In this document: in pieces, positions 7,729-15,171 of the stretch
How the letters are laid out: each line of letters begins with the position of its first letter
Position numbering within the stretch: position 1 is the stretch's first letter
From: Methanoculleus sp.
GTDB lineage: Archaea; Halobacteriota; Methanomicrobia; Methanomicrobiales; Methanoculleaceae
DNA length: 64,000 bases
NCBI GenBank assembly: GCA_018433835.1
Contig: JAHDQM010000014.1
Location: 62,001 to 126,000 of the forward strand
Reading direction: 5' to 3'
Notes under the pieces: generated by a model
What the model saw: only the letters and a program-made list of their open reading frames with translations
Databases searched by the model: none
Told to the model about the DNA's origin: nothing
Made by a program: the position numbers and the translations under genes

Positions 7729-9498
7729 ATGGCAATACGATACCTACTCGGGAACGAGGGCATCGCTCACGCGTGCCTGGAGGCAAACATCGATTTTGCC
7801 GCTGGCTATCCAGGAACGCCGTCCTCTGAAGTGATCGACGTCCTCCGGGTGCAGGAGGAGCGCCCCTTCACCGTGGAGTGGTCCACGAACGAGAAGGTCG
7901 CCTTCGAGAACGCGCTCGCCGCCGCCTGGTGCGGGGTGCGCGCACTCTGCACCATGAAGCACGTCGGGCTGAACGTAGCGGCCGATCCCCTGATGACGAG
8001 CGCATACACCGGGGTGACCGGCGGGTTCGTCGTCCTCTCCGCAGACGACCCCTTCGCGCACAGCTCCCAGAACGAGCAGGACACCCGGCGCTACGCGCAC
8101 TTCGCCCGGCTCCCCTGCCTCGACCCCGCGTCGGTGCAGGAGGCGCACGATATGCTGCGGGACGCCTTCGACCTCTCCGAGGAGTTCGGTCTGCCGGTCA
8201 TCTTCCGCCCCACCACCCGGATCTGCCACTCGAAGGGCGATGTCGACCTCGGAGAGGTCGGCACCGAGCACCGGACCGCCGCCTTCCGCCGCGACCCGAA
8301 GCAGTACGTGGTCATCCCCGCGCACACCCGGGTTCTGCACAAGGTCCTGAACGAGAAACAGCCGGCGTTAAAAGAGCGGCTGGTCGAACTTGGCTATAAC
8401 CGCCACACCGTCCGGGGCCCGACAGCCGTTGTCGCGAGCGGCGTCGCCGCCGCCTACGTCCAGGAAGTGCTCCCTGACGACGTCTCGCTCGCGATCATCG
8501 GCGCCTACCCCATCGACGAGGAGTGGCTGGCAGACTTCGTCGACCGGCACGAGAAGGTCCTCGTCGTCGAGGAACTCGATCCGGTCGTCGAGGAGGCAGT
8601 GCGCCAGACGGCGACGAAGACGGAGGTCTTCGGCAAGATGACCGGCACGGTCCCGTACGAAGGGGAACTCACCCCGGCGACGGTCGCCGCCGCCCTCCAG
8701 AAGGCGGGCATCACCCCCACGACGACCTTCCCGGCGGCCGCGCCGGTCCAGGGAGTGCCGCCCCGCCCGCCGATCCTCTGCGCCGGGTGCATGCACCGGC
8801 CGACGTTTTACGCGATGCGGAAGGTCTTCCGCGACGGCATCTTTCCAAGCGACATCGGGTGCTACACCCTCGGGCTCCAGCTCGGGGCGGTGGATACCAC
8901 CATCTGCATGGGCGCCTCGATCACCGTCGGGAGCGGCATCGCCCGGTCGGGAGAGGAGCACCCGGTGGTCTGCACTATCGGCGACTCTACGTTCCTGCAC
9001 ACCGGCATACCGGGGCTCCTGAACGCCGTTTACAATGGCGCCGATATGGTCGTCGTCATCCTGGACAACAGGATCACCGCCATGACCGGCCACCAGCCCA
9101 ACCCCAACACCGGACTGACCGCCACCGGTAAGGAGAGCACCCCGATATCGCTCGACGCGATCTGCCGGTCGTGCGGGGTCTCATGGGTCGAGACGGTCGA
9201 CCCCTACGACCTCCCGGTGCTCCTCGACACCTTCAAAAGAGCAAAAGAGCGCAAAGGCGTCCGGGTCATCATCGCGAAGCAGCCCTGCGTCATCACCGCA
9301 CGGCGGACCGGGATCCGGCGCAAAGCCTACACGGTCGATCCCGAGCGCTGCACGGGCTGCGGGGCCTGCCGGTCGTTCGGCTGCCCGGCTATCGCGTTTG
9401 CCGGGAAGAACGCGACGATAACCGATCTCTGCGCCGGGTGCGGCGTCTGCGCGGACATCTGCCCATCTGGCGCGATCGGCATGGAGGGACGGCAATGA
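7729..9498 (+). CDS. iorA: Indolepyruvate:ferredoxin oxidoreductase, alpha subunit
   Basis: Large subunit of the enzyme that oxidatively decarboxylates aryl pyruvates to aryl-acetyl-CoA with ferredoxin, or works in reverse to make aromatic amino acids from arylacetates; 589 residues. The N-terminal half is the PFOR-like domain (GYPGTPSSEV near residue 26). The thiamine diphosphate site is GDSTFLHTG...VILDNRITAMTGHQ (about residues 418-450). The C-terminus has two 4Fe-4S clusters (CTGCGACRSFGCP and CAGCGVCADICP). The ATG at 7729 gives the family N-terminus MAIRYLLGNEG; a TTG four codons upstream is less likely. The stop overlaps the iorB start. Confidence 0.96.
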   Translation: MAIRYLLGNEGIAHACLEANIDFAAGYPGTPSSEVIDVLRVQEERPFTVEWSTNEKVAFENALAAAWCGVRALCTMKHVGLNVAADPLMTSAYTGVTGGFVVLSADDPFAHSSQNEQDTRRYAHFARLPCLDPASVQEAHDMLRDAFDLSEEFGLPVIFRPTTRICHSKGDVDLGEVGTEHRTAAFRRDPKQYVVIPAHTRVLHKVLNEKQPALKERLVELGYNRHTVRGPTAVVASGVAAAYVQEVLPDDVSLAIIGAYPIDEEWLADFVDRHEKVLVVEELDPVVEEAVRQTATKTEVFGKMTGTVPYEGELTPATVAAALQKAGITPTTTFPAAAPVQGVPPRPPILCAGCMHRPTFYAMRKVFRDGIFPSDIGCYTLGLQLGAVDTTICMGASITVGSGIARSGEEHPVVCTIGDSTFLHTGIPGLLNAVYNGADMVVVILDNRITAMTGHQPNPNTGLTATGKESTPISLDAICRSCGVSWVETVDPYDLPVLLDTFKRAKERKGVRVIIAKQPCVITARRTGIRRKAYTVDPERCTGCGACRSFGCPAIAFAGKNATITDLCAGCGVCADICPSGAIGMEGRQ

Positions 9499-10091
9499 AA
9501 CCCTCGTTCGATATCCTGATCGTCGGGATCGGCGGCCAGGGGACGGTGCTCGCCTCGAATGTCCTCGGCGAGGCATGCATCATCGAGAACCGGACCGTCC
9601 GGAGCGCCGAGACCCACGGCATGGCGCAGCGCGGCGGGTCGGTGGAGAGCCATATCCGCATCGACGGGAAGTTCGGCTCCCTGATCGTGCCGGGGACTGC
9701 CGACCTTCTCGTTGCCTTCGACCTCCTCGAGGCCCTCCGCTACCGCCACTACCTCCCGGCCGCCGGAAGGCTCGTGGTGAACCGGCACCTGGTCGTCCCC
9801 ACGTCGGTCTACCAGCAGGGCATGGACGTGCCCGACGAGGAGAGCATCCTCGCCGCGCTCGCCGACCTCGACGTCACCTGCATCAACGCCGCAGGTCTCG
9901 CAAAGGAGGCGGGGAGCATCCTCTCGCAGAACATCGTGATGCTCGGGGCGGCGTCCGGCGACATCCCGCTCCGGCCCGAAACCCTCGAAGAGGCGGTGCG
10001 GCGGTGCGTGCCGCAAAAAACCGTCGAGGTCAACGCCGCGGCCTTCCGGCTCGGCCGGGAAGCGGGAGAGCGGGGTGCCGGGACGCCCTGA
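9495..10091 (+). CDS. iorB: Indolepyruvate:ferredoxin oxidoreductase, beta subunit
   Basis: Small, cytoplasmic gamma-type subunit; 198 residues. It begins MKPSFDILIVGIGGQGT, the family signature, followed by SAETHGMAQRGGSV (about residues 36-49), typical of the PFOR gamma domain. The ATG overlaps the iorA stop by four bases, so the two subunits are translationally coupled. Together with iorA it forms the complete enzyme, and no other subunit is needed. The frame is open further upstream inside iorA, but that part is not translated sense sequence. Confidence 0.95.
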   Translation: MKPSFDILIVGIGGQGTVLASNVLGEACIIENRTVRSAETHGMAQRGGSVESHIRIDGKFGSLIVPGTADLLVAFDLLEALRYRHYLPAAGRLVVNRHLVVPTSVYQQGMDVPDEESILAALADLDVTCINAAGLAKEAGSILSQNIVMLGAASGDIPLRPETLEEAVRRCVPQKTVEVNAAAFRLGREAGERGAGTP

Positions 10092-10122
10092 GCGAGAGCC
10101 GCCGGGCTCCCCATACCATCTA

Positions 10123-10127
10123 TTTTT
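10123..10127 (+). terminator. T-run after iorB
   Basis: TATTTTTG 31 bases after the iorB stop and before the next gene. A weak archaeal terminator candidate. Confidence 0.3.
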
Positions 10128-10182
10128 GCCGTAGAACAGGACGCCGCAACCTGTATTACCCATCCTGCCGAGCTGGTATGCC

Positions 10183-11700
10183 ATGATCGTGCGGGATACC
10201 GTTGCAGCACTCAAGCGCCTTGCAGGCGAAAAGCCCGAGTTCAGGCTCTCTGAACTGCAAACAGACCCGGGAGAAGGGGAGTCGCTCGAACGCCTCGCCG
10301 GGGAGGTCCGCCCGCACCTCGACGACCTCGGCCTCACTCTCAGGCCTGCCGGCGACGATTACGTCATCGGCCACCGCCCGGCAGGGCCGCTCACGGTCGG
10401 CGATGCCGGGCGTGACCGGCAGCTCGCGTTCTTTGAGAAGCCGGAGGTCCCGGACTACGTCCAGCGGCTCGTCGAGTCCCATGTCGAAAAGAAGACCGGG
10501 AAACCGTGGGACGACCAGGTCGTGCTCGACCGGATGGCGAACGCCATCCTCGCCCAGAAGAGCCGGTACTGGAAAGAGCGACCGGTGAGTTACCGGAAGG
10601 CCTACCCGGTCCTCGGCTACCTGGCCTACCACGCGCCCGTCTACCTGGTGCAGTTCGAGCACATCTTCTGGCAGGTCATCAGCCGGGGGCTCGCAAAACC
10701 CCACATGCGCATCCTCGATCTGGGCACCGGGCCGGGAGTCGTGCCGCTCGCCGTCATCGACCTTCTCGGACGGATCGGGAGCGGGACGGCGGAAGTCTAC
10801 GCCGTCGAGCGCTCCGAAGAGCACCTCGAGGCTTACAATGCCCTCGTTCCGGCCGCAGCCGCGGCACAGGGAAACGCCGTGCAGGTGCATAAGCCAATCC
10901 GCGCCGATATCGGGGCGCTCGACCCCGGGGACCTGCCCGACCGGATCGATCTTATGGTCTTCTCGAACGTCTTAAACGAGCTCCGCCACCTCGATACCGA
11001 CCGGCGTGCCGACCTCGTCGCCGGTCTCGCCGAACGGCTCGCGCCCGACGGGACGATCATCGTCGTGGAGCCGGCGGATCTCGCCAATTCGACCGCCATG
11101 CGCCGGACCGTGCGGGCGATCGCGGACCGGGGGCTTGCCGTCCACAGTCCCTGCTCGTTCATCCGGGGAACCGCCTGCAACCCCGCACGGTGCTGGACCT
11201 TCGAACAGAAGGGCGATATTCGCCCGACCAGGCTGATGGAGCGCCTTGCAGAGGGAAAAGACGGCTACCGGTTCGTCAACGTCGATATCAAGTACTCCTC
11301 CGCGTTCCTGCGAAAGGATGCGAAGACGCAGCACGCCTACCGGGTCCCGCCGGGAGCGAAGTTCGCCCGCCTCTCCCACCTCCGCCGGCACCGCGACAAA
11401 AAGATCAACGCCGTCGCCGCGCTGATGTCCGGCAACCTCGGCGACAGGCGGACGAAGGTCTACAAGGTCTGCGACGGGACGGCGAGAGACCCGGTCTACG
11501 CCGTGGTCCCGGCGACCCTCCGCGGCACGAACCGCGACGCACTCGAGGGTCTCGCCTACGGCGATATCCTCCGGCTCTACGGGGTCCTCGTCCGCTTCAA
11601 CAAGGACCACGATGCCTACAACCTGGTCGTCCTGCCGGGAACCCGGATCGAGCCGGTCGGGTGCCCGGGGGGAGCGGGGAGCGAAACAATGAGCACCTAG
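10183..11700 (+). CDS. Rsm22-like rRNA small-subunit methyltransferase family protein
   Basis: A protein of 505 residues. Around residue 176 the SAM-binding motif I is clear (ILDLGTGPGVVPLAVIDLL), with an acidic residue closing the next strand (VYAVERSEEH). A cysteine-rich element, CSFIRGTACNPARC, follows at about residues 325-338. It is typical of Rsm22-family proteins, where it can bind an Fe-S cluster or metal. The last 120 residues are basic and beta-rich. Family members associate with the small ribosomal subunit; the archaeal target base is not certain. The gene stands alone between iorB and a repeat element. Confidence 0.8.
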   Translation: MIVRDTVAALKRLAGEKPEFRLSELQTDPGEGESLERLAGEVRPHLDDLGLTLRPAGDDYVIGHRPAGPLTVGDAGRDRQLAFFEKPEVPDYVQRLVESHVEKKTGKPWDDQVVLDRMANAILAQKSRYWKERPVSYRKAYPVLGYLAYHAPVYLVQFEHIFWQVISRGLAKPHMRILDLGTGPGVVPLAVIDLLGRIGSGTAEVYAVERSEEHLEAYNALVPAAAAAQGNAVQVHKPIRADIGALDPGDLPDRIDLMVFSNVLNELRHLDTDRRADLVAGLAERLAPDGTIIVVEPADLANSTAMRRTVRAIADRGLAVHSPCSFIRGTACNPARCWTFEQKGDIRPTRLMERLAEGKDGYRFVNVDIKYSSAFLRKDAKTQHAYRVPPGAKFARLSHLRRHRDKKINAVAALMSGNLGDRRTKVYKVCDGTARDPVYAVVPATLRGTNRDALEGLAYGDILRLYGVLVRFNKDHDAYNLVVLPGTRIEPVGCPGGAGSETMST

Positions 11701-11780
11701 GCTCCTGGAGAGGCCCCCTGCCCCACCGGATAACAGGCTATTGTAGTTCAATCCAGTAGGAGGGAGAACTGCGTGCCCTG

Positions 11781-12123
11781 TTACAACTCCCATGCACGGA
11801 TTTCGAGGGAATATCGCGACTGGGGGAAGGAGCTGACGGGGAGTGCGAGCGCAGCGAGCTTGAGCACTGTTAGGTGCGAGGGGGGTCTCCCCCCCCTCCC
11901 CTGTCTCTACCTTATACTTGCATATCTGTAACCCCCACCCCACCCGGCCTCCGGCCTCCTCCCCCGCCCCTGAGGGGCGGGGGCAGTGCGTGGCGATAGG
12001 CGATGCCCCTACGGGACATCGCTGGACCAGACCGAAAGTCTTAGACTGGCGACATTCTGGTAAGAACGGAGCTCGAGCACCGAAGGTGCGTATTCCCCTC
12101 GAAATCCGTGCATGAGGTTGTGA
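11781..12123. repeat. MITE-like element with terminal inverted repeats, copy B of the hairpin-array family
   Basis: This 343-base element fills most of the 534-base gap 11701-12234, which has no gene. Its ends are inverted copies of each other: ATGCACGGATTTCGAGGG at 11792-11809 recurs as the exact reverse complement at 12096-12113. Imperfect matching extends over about 33 bases (11781-11813 against 12091-12123). Inside are a 10-bp stem CCCCCGCCCC with a TGA loop (11961-11983), GCACC-GAA-GGTGC (12077-12089), a degenerate GCACT-GTTA-GGTGC (about 11864-11877) and pyrimidine tracts shared with copy A. No transposase is encoded, so it would be non-autonomous. A target duplication was not found by eye. 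Confidence 0.8.
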
Positions 12124-12234
12124 CCGGCTGTCTGACTCTCATTCCCACCGAATCAAGATGTAAAGCCTCCGATCGGGTTCTCGGCAGGGGCAGGAGTAAG
12201 TGTCCTGCCCCCGCAAACCCGCCGGAAAATGGGA

Positions 12235-13218
12235 CTACGCCCCTCCCCCACCAGCGCGGAACGGGCAGAAACTCCTGAGTGCATAGAGCAGTCCCCCATA
12301 GCCGAGGCTGACCGCGACGACCTGGACAATCGCCCCGAGCAGCGGAATGAATATGAGGATCTGCAGGATCACGAACCCCAGGACAAAGATCCACGAACGC
12401 CCCGGTTTCCATCCCGCCCGGGAAGCGATGACGTCCCCGAGGGCGTATGCGACAAAGAGCGACGAGAGCATCAGGGCAACGATGAAGAGCAGCCCGCCGA
12501 CGAGCGCGAGAGGTAGACCGATGATCGTGATTGCGACGATGACGAGGCTGATCGCCGATACGATGATCGCAACGAACCCCACGATCGTCAGGACGACGGG
12601 GCTCCTCTCGACCTGCCGGACCACCGCCGCGAACGGATCAGGGAATATCCTGATGAGGAGAAGCCCGAGAATGAGGAACCCGATGGCGGCAAGCACCGAG
12701 AAGAGGCCGGGTAGCAGCATTCCCGGCTCCTCCGGCTCTTCATAGGTCACGTTCCCGGCCGTGCCGGCGTTGTTGAAGGTTCCGCTCGAGACCGTCAGGT
12801 TGCGCCGGACCGATCCTGCGTTGGTGACCTCTCCCCCGGTGATGAATGCGTCGCGCTCGATGACGGCATCCTCCCCGATCCTGACCGTGCCCCCGGTGAC
12901 GAGAGCGTTCGTTGCGTTCCCGTTCAGTTCGATCTCGCCCCCGGCGGCGAGCACCTTCCCGCCGACGTCGCCGTTGATGATCAGGGTTCCTCCCGCGGCG
13001 ATGATGTCGCCGGCGACCGGCGCATCCACCGTCACCACGCCTCCGGCAACCGTCAGGCTGTCGACGGGGGCGCTGACGGTCACGGACCCGCCCGAGGCGA
13101 TCACATCGTCGGGGATGGGGGTGTCGATCACCTGCTGATCCCCGCCGAGAAAGGTGAGCGCCTGGGTTCCGGACGGGATGAGCAGCAGACCGAGGATGAT
13201 TATAGCCAGATGCTTCAT
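12235..13218 (-). CDS. Exported beta-helix (bactofilin-like) domain membrane protein
   Basis: A protein of 327 residues. It begins with a signal peptide (MKHLAIIILGLLLIPSGTQA), followed from about residue 28 to 160 by a regular alternating pattern (GGVVTVDAPVAGDIIAAGGT, IINGDVGGKVLAAGGEIELN) that reads as a right-handed parallel beta-helix of the polymer-forming/bactofilin kind. Residues 167-315 hold four or five membrane helices. The order of surface beta-helix then membrane domain is known in archaeal and bacterial proteins of unknown function. The last residues are AGGGGA. Upstream is a divergent region and downstream is repeat element B. The role is unknown; a scaffold or envelope function is a guess. 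Confidence 0.75.
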   Translation of the reverse strand: MKHLAIIILGLLLIPSGTQALTFLGGDQQVIDTPIPDDVIASGGSVTVSAPVDSLTVAGGVVTVDAPVAGDIIAAGGTLIINGDVGGKVLAAGGEIELNGNATNALVTGGTVRIGEDAVIERDAFITGGEVTNAGSVRRNLTVSSGTFNNAGTAGNVTYEEPEEPGMLLPGLFSVLAAIGFLILGLLLIRIFPDPFAAVVRQVERSPVVLTIVGFVAIIVSAISLVIVAITIIGLPLALVGGLLFIVALMLSSLFVAYALGDVIASRAGWKPGRSWIFVLGFVILQILIFIPLLGAIVQVVAVSLGYGGLLYALRSFCPFRAGGGGA

Positions 13219-13398
13219 GCGGCGGGGATAGATCGCTCCCCCTCAAAAAGGTTCGTGCGGAGGAGAGAGTGACAATGGAGAGGCACTGTTCGCGGCCGTT
13301 ATGGCAGCCGTCCCGGCGGTATGCAAACGGTGAAGCGGCAGCCGGGATCGGCCCGACGTGCTTTCCGGCATGAAAAATGCGTGGCGGATCTCTGCCCA

Positions 13399-14031
13399 CT
13401 AAACGAGCGTCTCAAGGCGGCTCTTGAGTTCGGCGATCGCCCCGTCCTTCCCGGAAACGTCCGATTCCTGGAGCAGGCGAATGTTCTCCTCGACCGATGT
13501 GGCGAGCCACTCGTTCGGGACGCCGGATGCCGGGAAGAGTTCCAGCCACTCATCGGTTCCGAACGGAATGACCTTGACCAGTTTTCCGAGGATGTTCCAG
13601 TCGACGACCCGGTAGTCCTCTCCGGTGCTGGTATCCGCGACCTGTATCGTCCGGTCCTCGTTGCACTCGATGACCCGGGCGTGGATGACGTAAACACTCA
13701 CCTCGTCCTTATCGGTGAAGGAGATCTGAACCACGTCGCCCGGCTGCGGGCTCTCGGGCACCATGTAGAGGGCGATATCGCCCGGATACATCAGGTCCGG
13801 TTCGTACCGGTCTGCAATCCCGATATACCCGGTATCGGAAACATAGAGACGGAGGTATTCCTGGTAAAATTTCCGGATGATCCAGTAGACCGCACCCGGG
13901 TGCGTCTCCGCCAGTTTCAGGAGAAGATTGTGGATGGCGCTCGGGATGCTCTCCGGCCGATCCAGCACCTCACGGGCCAGCCTCTCGTACGCTTCTACGA
14001 CCCCGGCCTCTGTCTGCGTTGCCTCTGCCAT
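13399..14031 (-). CDS. Hypothetical protein with a degenerate S24/LexA-like domain
   Basis: A protein of 210 residues if it starts at the ATG 14031 (MAEATQTEAGVVE). A TATA-like TTTTATCC lies about 35-40 bases upstream. An ATG at 14226 in the same frame would add 65 low-complexity residues across that promoter and is less likely. The first 85 residues are helical. Then YPGDIALYMVPESPQPGDVV, VYVIHARVIEC and DYRVVDWNILGKLVKVI resemble the beta-strands of S24/S26 peptidase folds (LexA, signal peptidase). The position of the catalytic Ser is Leu in PDLMYPGD, so it is unlikely to be an active protease. No operon partner is seen. Confidence 0.65.
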   Translation of the reverse strand: MAEATQTEAGVVEAYERLAREVLDRPESIPSAIHNLLLKLAETHPGAVYWIIRKFYQEYLRLYVSDTGYIGIADRYEPDLMYPGDIALYMVPESPQPGDVVQISFTDKDEVSVYVIHARVIECNEDRTIQVADTSTGEDYRVVDWNILGKLVKVIPFGTDEWLELFPASGVPNEWLATSVEENIRLLQESDVSGKDGAIAELKSRLETLV

Positions 14032-14249
14032 TTTCAACAACCCCGGTGCATAATACCGGTAGTAGGATAAAAGTGTTCCTCCGGGCATTTGCGGTGCGTC
14101 GTCCTGCCCGGGCCCCGTGCCCATCCTCTCACCGTCCCGGGAGGAGAGAAACCGCCGGTCACCGCCAGGTTCGGATGCGACTGCCGGAGGGAGAGAACTA
14201 TAATGCTTATATTCGACCGTGACCATACAGTAAAGCAGAGGTTATTGAT

Positions 14250-14663
14250 ATGGGTGGCATAAAGGATTCTACGTACCTTGATGTTCAGAAGGCCCTCGCC
14301 CGGCGGTTCTCTCCCCAGGACGGGTGGCAGTTTGCATGGTCTCCTGCCGGCAGTGTGCAGCCGGAATGCGTGCTCTCCCGCCGGGTTGCCGGCAGGACCG
14401 AGCGGGTGCTCGTGAACGTGAAGATGGCATCCACGGTCCCGGCAGGTGCCGTCGAGGCGCTCAAGGCTGCCGCAAGCGCCGGCAAAGTCGATAAGGCTGT
14501 TCTCGTCGTACCCGGCGGGGCGAACGTTTCCGGGGTCCCCGAGGGGATCGACGTTCTGGAGATGGGCAACTGGCAGGTCGTCGGCGGCCGCATCGCCTGG
14601 TCGAAGAACATCGAGCGCAACGCGTTCCTCCAGGAGGAACTTGCGAAAAGGGGTCTCGCGTAA
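14250..14663 (+). CDS. Conserved hypothetical protein, 137 residues
   Basis: A short soluble protein that I cannot assign to a named family. It has an alternating alpha/beta pattern: helix (TYLDVQKALARRF), strand (RVLVNVKMAST), helix (GAVEALKAAASAGKV), strand (KAVLVVPGGANV), strand (IDVLEMGNWQVVGGRIAW), final helix. There are no cysteine or metal motifs. It is divergent from the S24-like gene. A GAGG ribosome binding site lies 9-12 bases before the ATG, and a TATA-like TTATATT lies about 40 bases upstream. Codon use is like its neighbours, so the gene is probably real. Confidence 0.7.
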   Translation: MGGIKDSTYLDVQKALARRFSPQDGWQFAWSPAGSVQPECVLSRRVAGRTERVLVNVKMASTVPAGAVEALKAAASAGKVDKAVLVVPGGANVSGVPEGIDVLEMGNWQVVGGRIAWSKNIERNAFLQEELAKRGLA

Positions 14664-14960
14664 AGCACCGGCATCCCATCACAACACTTTTACGACGATT
14701 TTCGGCAGGCCCTCCGTCTGAAAGAGGGGAACGCCGCACTTTCAGTGTCCAAATGCCTGTCCGGTTGCCCAGTCTCAGGCTATTACGGGTATTTCAGGCG
14801 GGAGTAAGCGGCGCGGCAACGCATACGCGAGGGGGCCGGCCGCTACCTGGCCGGGCACCGGACCCTCTTTCGCCGTGCAGGATCTTAACCATTCGCGCGG
14901 CTCCCCTTCCCGGCCGATAATGTCTGTTTTTGGTGATAATTCGCTCCGGAGGGGCCGACA
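14664..14960. other. Intergenic region upstream of the subtilase leader
   Basis: I see no supportable gene in this 297-base stretch. It has a few short GC-rich inverted sequences (about 14835-14865) but nothing clear. Confidence 0.4.
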
Positions 14961-14970
14961 AGTAGACGCG

Positions 14971-15100
14971 TGTCACAGAAAAGGTATATACCGGAGCGTT
15001 GAGCTCTCCAGCGTGGATATCAAAATAGATATCCCACAATACGCGGGGGCCGCCCATCCCTGGTTGACGCCCCGGATGACGCACCCCGCGTGCCCGGAGG
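14971..15100 (+). promoter_or_regulatory. Leader element of the subtilase gene, copy 1 of a dispersed block
   Basis: This block recurs before the gene at 50786. TGTCACAGAAAAGGTATAT (14971-14989) is identical to 50533-50551, and GCGTGCCCGGAGG (15088-15100) is identical to 50644-50656. Between these ends the order of features is kept while sequence changes: a hairpin GGATATC-AAAATA-GATATCC (15015-15034), then GCGGGG (15043-15048) pairing with CCCCGC (15084-15089). GGTATATA could be the TATA box, giving a leader of about 160 bases before the ATG at 15172. This suggests a structured 5' leader or a small RNA. Confidence 0.6.
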
Positions 15101-15171
15101 CATGACGATCTGGGCTTTCGAACTGTAAAAGCGTTGCGTCGTGCCTCCACCTATCTACACGGAGGTGAACA

